Source: Rotaria sp. Silwood1 (Eukaryota; Rotifera; Eurotatoria; Philodinida; Philodinidae). Taken from it: 64,000 bases of DNA. Location of the stretch: positions 4,953,356 to 5,017,355 of the forward strand of contig CAJNOP010000004.1 of the NCBI GenBank assembly GCA_905250075.1, given 5' to 3'. The notes below the pieces were generated by a model. It searched no databases. It saw only the letters and a list, made by a program, of their open reading frames with translations, and was not told the origin of the DNA. This document shows positions 57,638 to 64,000 of the stretch, piece after piece. A program made the translations under genes and the position numbers. Each line of letters starts with the position of its first letter. The stretch's first letter is position 1.

Positions 57638-58519
57638 TCAATCAGACATATTCGATCCATTTGACTATAACAACCAACAATTATTTTCAATGATTAATAA
57701 AATAAAAAATAAAAAAAGAATTCTACCTGAAGTATAGAAACAATAAGTCCGAATAAACCTATTGCACTAGCAAATATTTCAATAATAAGAATTCGAACAA
57801 ATAATGATGAATTTTGTGCATCAGCTAATGCTGCACCTGATCCAACAAGACCAACACATACACCACAAAATAGATTGCATAAACCAACACTTAAACCAGC
57901 GCCAAATAATTTATAACCAGCACGATATTTAAGAGCTAAGTCATCCCATTTCGTTGTTGAAAAACTCTAGAAAATATAATCATTAAATAATCTATTAGAG
58001 AAAAACAAAAAAAAAATTCTTTTATTTTTATTTACAGATATCGAACCGGATATAACAATACCCATAATAAGTCCATAGATAGCAACAGCTTCACACATAA
58101 TTATTGAAATAAGATTTTTTGTTCGTATACGTGGTGCTTTAACACCACCACCTAATATACTAACACCAGTTGCAAAAATACCTCTAGAAGAAAAATATTT
58201 GTGATATATTATTTTTGAATTTAATCAAAAAAAAGAAAAATTGTTATAGTTATATTACAAAGCAGCGCCAAGAACAGATAGTGATACGGCTAATGCAATA
58301 CCAACTAATGCCCATTGATAAGGTGAAATTGATAGAAGAAACCAACCAATATCAAAACGAAAACCATAGTTAGTTAACATATAAGTTAAACCTATGACGT
58401 GGAAAAATAAATCATGTATTTTTATGTTTGAAAATATTAACTAAATAATACATACCAACATAGATTGACAAGCCAACAGTTGCACTTAATGCGCCAATAG
58501 TTAAATAAGAAGAACTCAT
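57638..58519 (-). CDS. ATP6V0B: V-ATPase 21-kDa proteolipid subunit c''
   Basis: Rotor-ring proteolipid of the vacuolar proton pump. Five exons: 58519-58456, 58391-58259, 58183-58036, 57966-57727 and 57664-57638, giving 203 residues in frame (human 205). Hydrophobic helices are evident. [18 protein letters not shown] and the buried-glutamate helix [14 protein letters not shown] are diagnostic of c''. [10 protein letters not shown] and [10 protein letters not shown] also match. The tiny last exon adds SNGSNMSD and a stop after ILQ, comparable in size to the human tail. If that intron were kept, translation would add about ten hydrophobic residues and stop. An acceptor-like TTTTCTAG stands about 21 bases before the ATG. 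Confidence 0.95.
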
Positions 58520-61005
58520 TTTATTTGTTTAAAATAAAACTAGAAAACAAAATAATGATGTTTAGAATATGTCACGGTAAAATGGTAGAACGATTTTATC
58601 GATGAAAAATATCTAACTTGATACTTTTCATGGTGGCGAACTCACTCAATTAATTGATGGTGCTGATATGCATAGTATTTGTCAATGTCTAATGACCAAT
58701 AATAAGTGATTTAATCAAAGAGGTCGTACTTATACTAGGAAGAAAATGTTTTTTTTTGTTTTTGTTTTCTAAAGGTTTTTCGGCTTCGCAGCAGCAAGTA
58801 AAATAAAATCTTATGGAATATTTCGAAAATTGAAAATGAATTCTTATCTACGAGTAACTAATTTACAACCAAGAAGGAATAACATTGGTTCTAGAACGTA
58901 AATAAGAAAATAAATCTGCTTTTGTGGAGTTTAATTAAAATTTTTTAAACTCAAATTTTTATTCGATGTATACAACAAAATTTCCTGATCGATACCATTC
59001 AGTAAATTTCTGATAAAATCAATAGTCATTATAAAAGAAAGCAATTAGATGTAGTTTTATTGTACCAAAGTCAATCATTTTCGACATACAATGAATATAT
59101 TTTTCACAAGCATCAATTTTTTTTGTATAATGATGCAATTCATACATTAAAATAATTACCGAGTGAGATACAATGATTGCAACATTGTTTATTTTACAAA
59201 TATCTCATCATAGATAAGTCGTATAATCTTGATTTTTCTTTTAAAATGTATCCCGTCAAATTCTCTACAAAAATCGGAATAAGAAATCCCATGTAATTTT
59301 ATTTGATGGTTTTATTAAAAAGCTAGAACTGATACACTGTGCGATAAGGAAATGTCCAATGATTTTGAGAGAAATGAAAATGAGAATAACGTCAAAAAAA
59401 ACAAATTTTCGGTTTATTTCAAACAATATTCTTTATGATGTTCTGATATCATTTTCAAAAAAAAAAATTGAAATTCAATGATAAAAAAAATCATATCACT
59501 TAGTGCTTCAATTTTAGCCCTACAATAAAACCATGATATCAATTCAATAGGATCTCTTATTATTATTTTTGTAGAGAACTTCACGATGCATCTTCTAAGC
59601 AAAAAAATCAGAATAACGTAATTTATCTATGCGAAGATATTTGTAAAATATCCTGTAATACTTTCAGAATTCCTATTACGATTTTATTTTTCGTAATTGA
59701 GAAAAACTATTATATTAGATACTAGCTTCTGCTAACGTCGCACTTTACGAAATGTAAGACGCTTTACATTAAAACTACAATTATCACTGCAAGTACATTT
59801 TAGTAAAATAAATCATTGATAATCTATGCATCGAAATCAATCAACATTAATTTAAGAGATTTATAAGATAATCATAATGCTATATTACGAGATTATCTAA
59901 ATAGTAGCCTTTTTCAAAGATGATAATCGCAAAGACAATAATAGTTGTAATAATTGAATTAAAATTAAATGAATAATCAATAAATTTATCTAATTTTTGT
60001 TGGTAACTATTTATTATTGTTCTTTCAATTAAAAAGCGATGCAAAAGTTTTTGGAAAGATGTCGAAATCTATTTCTCAACAACGTAGCATCGAATAGACT
60101 TCGACATTTTTTTGTTTGATAAAGCAAGTTTGCAAAATATTTACATAAAACAAGACGATTTTCCTGAACGTTCATTTTTAATATTGTTCTTGTGCTCTGT
60201 TCCTACTTTGCAATTCCTGCGGAAAATGGAACGAGAAATACGTAAAACAATCGTTCCTGCAGAATACTAGTAAATTATCATGCCGCTTATATTCTATCAT
60301 GCAGTTCAACTGCTGTCAAAAGATAGTTTTCAACAGTGAATGAAGTCACCAATCACAGAATGTCTAACTTAGACCCCAAAATTGTTAATAATATTTTATT
60401 GCTTTATTAAATAGAGCATAAAAAAAGTAAATTTAAACACATCGCAATAAAATCCATTTTAAACGAGCTTTTTCAGAGTGATTTTGTTGCGAAAATCCCT
60501 ATTTTTATGAACACCATGGAACGGTGTTTTTTGTCACGATGTTTTGAATTGAAAAGGCTTATAGAAAAAAATATCGATGATTTTGAACACAAGACTAACG
60601 TTTTTTTTTTTTTCTTCAAAATTGTGTATGGAAACGCAGTTTTTCATAGATGTGTCTATTTTTTGCAAAATGTGGTCGAATAAATAAAATGATTGAAAGA
60701 TACAAATGTGACGAAAGAGCAAAAAATAAAAAGAATAAGGTCCGAATGAAGGTAGGAACAATATATTCTGTTCGTTTGGATTTATGTCCAGTATATTCTA
60801 TAATAGAAAATTGTTATAGTTTTAATCAATTCGTTTGATTGACAAAATTTTAAAATGATATTCATATAGTTTAAATAAACGATGCTAAAAAAAATGTGTG
60901 GATGCGTTTCGAAAAAAAAATAATCTTATATTTTAAGGAAATAAAAGGCACAAAAAAATAGTTAGTGACAAAGCACCGGCAAATTCAAGTCAATCAAGTC
61001 ACGTT
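58520..61005. other. intergenic 2.5 kb
   Basis: Region between the 5' end of the V-ATPase gene and the 3' end of the coiled-coil gene. It is AT-rich, with only chance frames and no recognised repeat or RNA. Confidence 0.4.
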
Positions 61006-63636
61006 TTAGATAGTATTAAGTGATTGCAAAGATTGTGATTGAGTTTGAACCTGTAATAGACGTTCATGTTCACGTGCATGAATATCTAATAAAGCTTTAT
61101 TTTCACGCATTTGTTCTCGTTGTCGTACTAAACGTAAATGATTATCTTCACGTCGTGTTTGTAACTAAGAAAGAAATAATAAATAAATAATATTCAATTG
61201 AAAATGAATTTGTAATTATACTTTAAATAATTTTGCTTTTTCTTTTGCTAAATGTCGTTCTAATTGTTTTTCTTCTTGTTCCGATCGTGCAATAGCATCT
61301 TCAATTTTTTTAGCATCTTCACGTTTTTTTCGTACTAAATCTTCTTTTAATCGTTGTACTTCTTGTTCTTTTTTACGTCGTTGAAATTCAGCTTCTTTTA
61401 CTGATTTACGTAATTCATATTCAAGATCTTCATTTTTATTCATTTTGTTCTATAAAAATAATAATGAATATATATAATAAAATATTAAATAAAATTGTTT
61501 ACTTCTAAATCTCGTAAGCAATCTTCATGTTTTTTACTTTCAAGTTCAACATGACGTATTTTAGCTTTAGCTGTTGCTTCACTTTTATGTTCTTCAGTTT
61601 TATCACGCATATATTGATTCGCTAATTGTGAACGACGATTATCAATATCCTAAAATATAAAAGACAAATATTTATCTACTTTATTTTTTTTTTGTTTATG
61701 GTAATAAAAAAAAAGAAACATACAGTCATTTTAGACATTAACTGTGTAGCACGTCGATCTTGTTCAGCAATAATTGTACTTGCATTTAATTGTCGTTGTT
61801 TAGCATAGATCGTTTCTAATCGACTTTTTGTATCACCAATTCGACGAAGAGCTAAAACAAAAAATATATCGTGAAGAAATTGAAGTATTTTAGAAAATAT
61901 TTTTTTTTGTTATACCTTCACGTTGTTTAAGATCAAGCATGGAACGATGAAGTGTTACATCGCCTGAAACACGGCGTTTTTCATGATCGTAATTTTTACC
62001 AAACACATTTGTTTGACTACAAAAAAATAGAACTTAAGAGTGAATATTTTAAACCTTTCATGTCAATTATAAGAATATAATGTTGAAATAAAAGATATAA
62101 TAATGGGTTATCGAAAAAGTTAATTTAACAATATGTTCATTTATTTTATTTTTCAGCTTCTTAAAGAAATATGTGAGCTTTTGAAAATATTGAGTAAGCA
62201 ATAGAATTTTGTGTTCTTTTCAAATGTGTCTTTAAAATGTTTGCAAAACTTCTGATTTAATAGTTATGAATCGATCTTATTAAGGCGTGTAAAATTGAAT
62301 TTCGATAAGCTTCAGCGCATCAAAATTCAACCAGAATTGGAGTGAAAATTCTTTCAAATACAGCAAATAAAGAACAAATATTTCTTTATAAATCGTGTAC
62401 TAATAGTTAGTTTGCTTTAAATCATTCAGCAACAGTGAATATTATAATAATGTATGCTATGTGATTTTCAGTAAATTTTGTCGATTTTTATGAACAATCG
62501 ACATGAAAAGTAAACTCGACCATTCCAGAATAATTGTTCTGACATTCTAGGTTCTTATATCACTCTATGGAGAACAGTCTGATCTTTAATTCTATATACA
62601 AAATATTAGTAAAATAACATATATAGTGAAGGAGACTGTTGGTCGATTGTCTTCGTCTAAACTTTACTTTCGCGCTTCTAAAAAAGGTCGTCACAGAAGT
62701 CTCAAATCAGAAGTCGTACAAAAGTCTTGAAATCATATTCGGAAACCATACAGAATTTTGATTTAAACTCAATGTTCTCAAATTTCTACAGTCTCCTTTG
62801 AGAGACTGATACTATCGCTGCATTAAAATAAAAATACATTGAGATTCTTAAGATATTTTGAGTAAAAAGAAACAATTGTAAGTTTAGCGTAGTAAAATGA
62901 ATACTCAATGTCAACAATATGAAGCCTTAACAGATTTCGACTAAAAAGCTAAAAAAAACGGACAAGCAGATACTTGTTTCATATAGTAAAGATTTTCGAT
63001 TTCGATCTACATTCTTCTTCATTTCTAGTTACGATAAAATATTCAAGTGTTGAAAATAGTATGTCTTTGTTTTTTTTATCTTAACAATTTATAGTTTCAT
63101 TTACATGTGAATTTGAAAATAGATGAGATAAATTTATTGTTTATAGTAAAATTATCAAATTGTTTATATTTACTTAAATTTTTGTTCTTGTTCGAGATCT
63201 TGTTTCATTGTTTGACTACGATCATAATCAACAACGCTATAAAATGAACAATATTTCAATTGAATTCATAGTACTAAATATAGCTAGATCGTACTTTAGA
63301 AAATCTTTCATATCTGTTTTAACTTTTTGAGCTTCTAAATTAAGTGCCGTAGCTATATCAGCTAATTCTTTTTTAAGGCGACTTTCTTCCAACTAAAATT
63401 AAAAATACTAAGAATAAAATAGGAAAATTTGTCTTATAAGATCTTACCTCTCGTTGTTGAACTTTTTGTTCAAAATCTGTATGAATTCGATTTAATTGTT
63501 GATGTTTTATTTGAAGTTCATGAGCTTTTGTTCGATATTGTCGAGCTAGATCATTACAAAGAAGTAAATTACGACGATCTTTATCTTTATTTGTTTGTAA
63601 TGAATCAATTAAATGATCAGTTCGTTGTTTTGTTTG
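61006..63636 (-). CDS. coiled-coil protein, 5' end not in view
   Basis: Eight exons read as one protein: 63636-63448, 63392-63295, 63236-63174, 62016-61916, 61851-61724, 61649-61503, 61449-61222 and 61164-61006, giving 370 residues in frame. The sequence is almost wholly charged, with heptad-like Leu/Ile spacing (RRKKEQEVQRLKEDLV, RSEQEEKQLERHLAKEK) and few Pro or Gly, so it should form a long coiled coil. A less charged island, QTNVFGKNYDHEKRR, begins the fourth exon. I do not recognise the family. Ciliary or centrosomal coiled-coil proteins look like this, but that is only resemblance. The first exon seen opens with a splice acceptor, so the start lies further right or beyond 64000. The third intron here is long (1.16 kb). 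Confidence 0.75.
62017..63173. other. long intron of coiled-coil gene
   Basis: 1.16 kb of AT-rich sequence without recognisable coding content or repeat structure. Confidence 0.4.
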
Positions 63637-64000
63637 CTAGTTAAAAGAGAAAAATACTTAATAAATTCTTGATTTATTTTATCAAAAATTTATGATAAAA
63701 ATTAATTTTTTAAATTAAATCGATGTATAAATGAAGATTTGATTATTATTTATAGGATAGGTACAAGGATTTCTCTTTACCCTACTAAGATAACTGTTGG
63801 CACAAGATCGATACATTCGACTTGATTGAATCAAACTTGTTATTTGTGCCAATGTTTTTGAAGGACATACTTTTGTATACTGTAATGATATTTCGATGTA
63901 AATTATCATAAAATCTTATATGAATGTAATTATGTGTTAAACAGGTTATACAGACAATGAAAAAAAAAAGACTTCACAAAAAACCTTGAAATCATTTTTT
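63637..64000. other. window edge, probably intronic
   Basis: Upstream of the first visible exon of the coiled-coil gene. A 64-codon minus-strand frame at 63715-63909 has no heptad pattern and no obvious splice link to the gene, so it was not joined. Confidence 0.3.

Noticed and set aside
63715-63909. 64-codon minus frame near the right edge
   Set aside because: Not coiled-coil-like and not linked in phase to the neighbouring gene; treated as chance.

Overview
The window is AT-rich nuclear DNA from a small-genome invertebrate. Genes are split by many short GT-AG introns (mostly 50-70 bp, T-rich before AG) and packed on both strands. A cellular RNA-dependent RNA polymerase, a decayed endoglycoceramidase-like gene, a plant/bacterial-type short tRNase Z, acceptor-like AGs just before several start codons, and hAT and piggyBac remnants together suggest a bdelloid rotifer (Rotaria/Adineta type). 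That placement is inference; no marker in the window proves it. All exon models were spliced by eye from the sequence. Most close to whole codon numbers, and none has been tested against transcripts.

Layout. 1-4.3 kb: a hAT-type MITE, then an intronless tRNase Z (+). 4.4-12.3 kb (-): a UBASH3-like histidine phosphatase followed 300 bp later by PPP2R3, a PP2A B'' regulatory subunit with two possible 5' ends. 12.3-15.4 kb: non-coding, with a foldback repeat and a CA/TG-rich patch. 15.4-22.9 kb (-): an 11-exon RdRP with an N-terminal RRM; two of its introns hold copies of one dispersed repeat. 24.7-26.7 kb (+): mitochondrial citrate synthase. 28.6-29.3 kb (-): an orphan gene. 29.7-30.7 kb (-): an endoglycoceramidase (GH5) pseudogene. 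30.9-33.6 kb (+): a NUDT9-homology protein with a degenerate Nudix box. 33.8-34.7 kb (-): a crotonase-family protein. 34.9-44.3 kb (-): WDR33, the polyadenylation factor, with a piggyBac remnant in one intron and a start codon split by an intron.

44.7-50.1 kb (+): ASPDH, THOC7 and FAM210-like in tandem, ASPDH and THOC7 only 88 bp apart. 50.1-52.9 kb: non-coding with a large foldback palindrome. 52.9-54.7 kb (-): a SLC30A zinc transporter. 55.2-57.2 kb (+): DNAJC3/P58IPK. 57.6-58.5 kb (-): V-ATPase c'' proteolipid. 61.0-63.6 kb (-): a coiled-coil protein whose 5' end probably lies beyond the window.

Most genes are unrelated housekeeping genes. The connected themes are RNA metabolism (WDR33, THOC7, tRNase Z, RdRP) and inverted or mobile repeats lying near an RNA-silencing polymerase. 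No tRNA, rRNA or CRISPR was seen.
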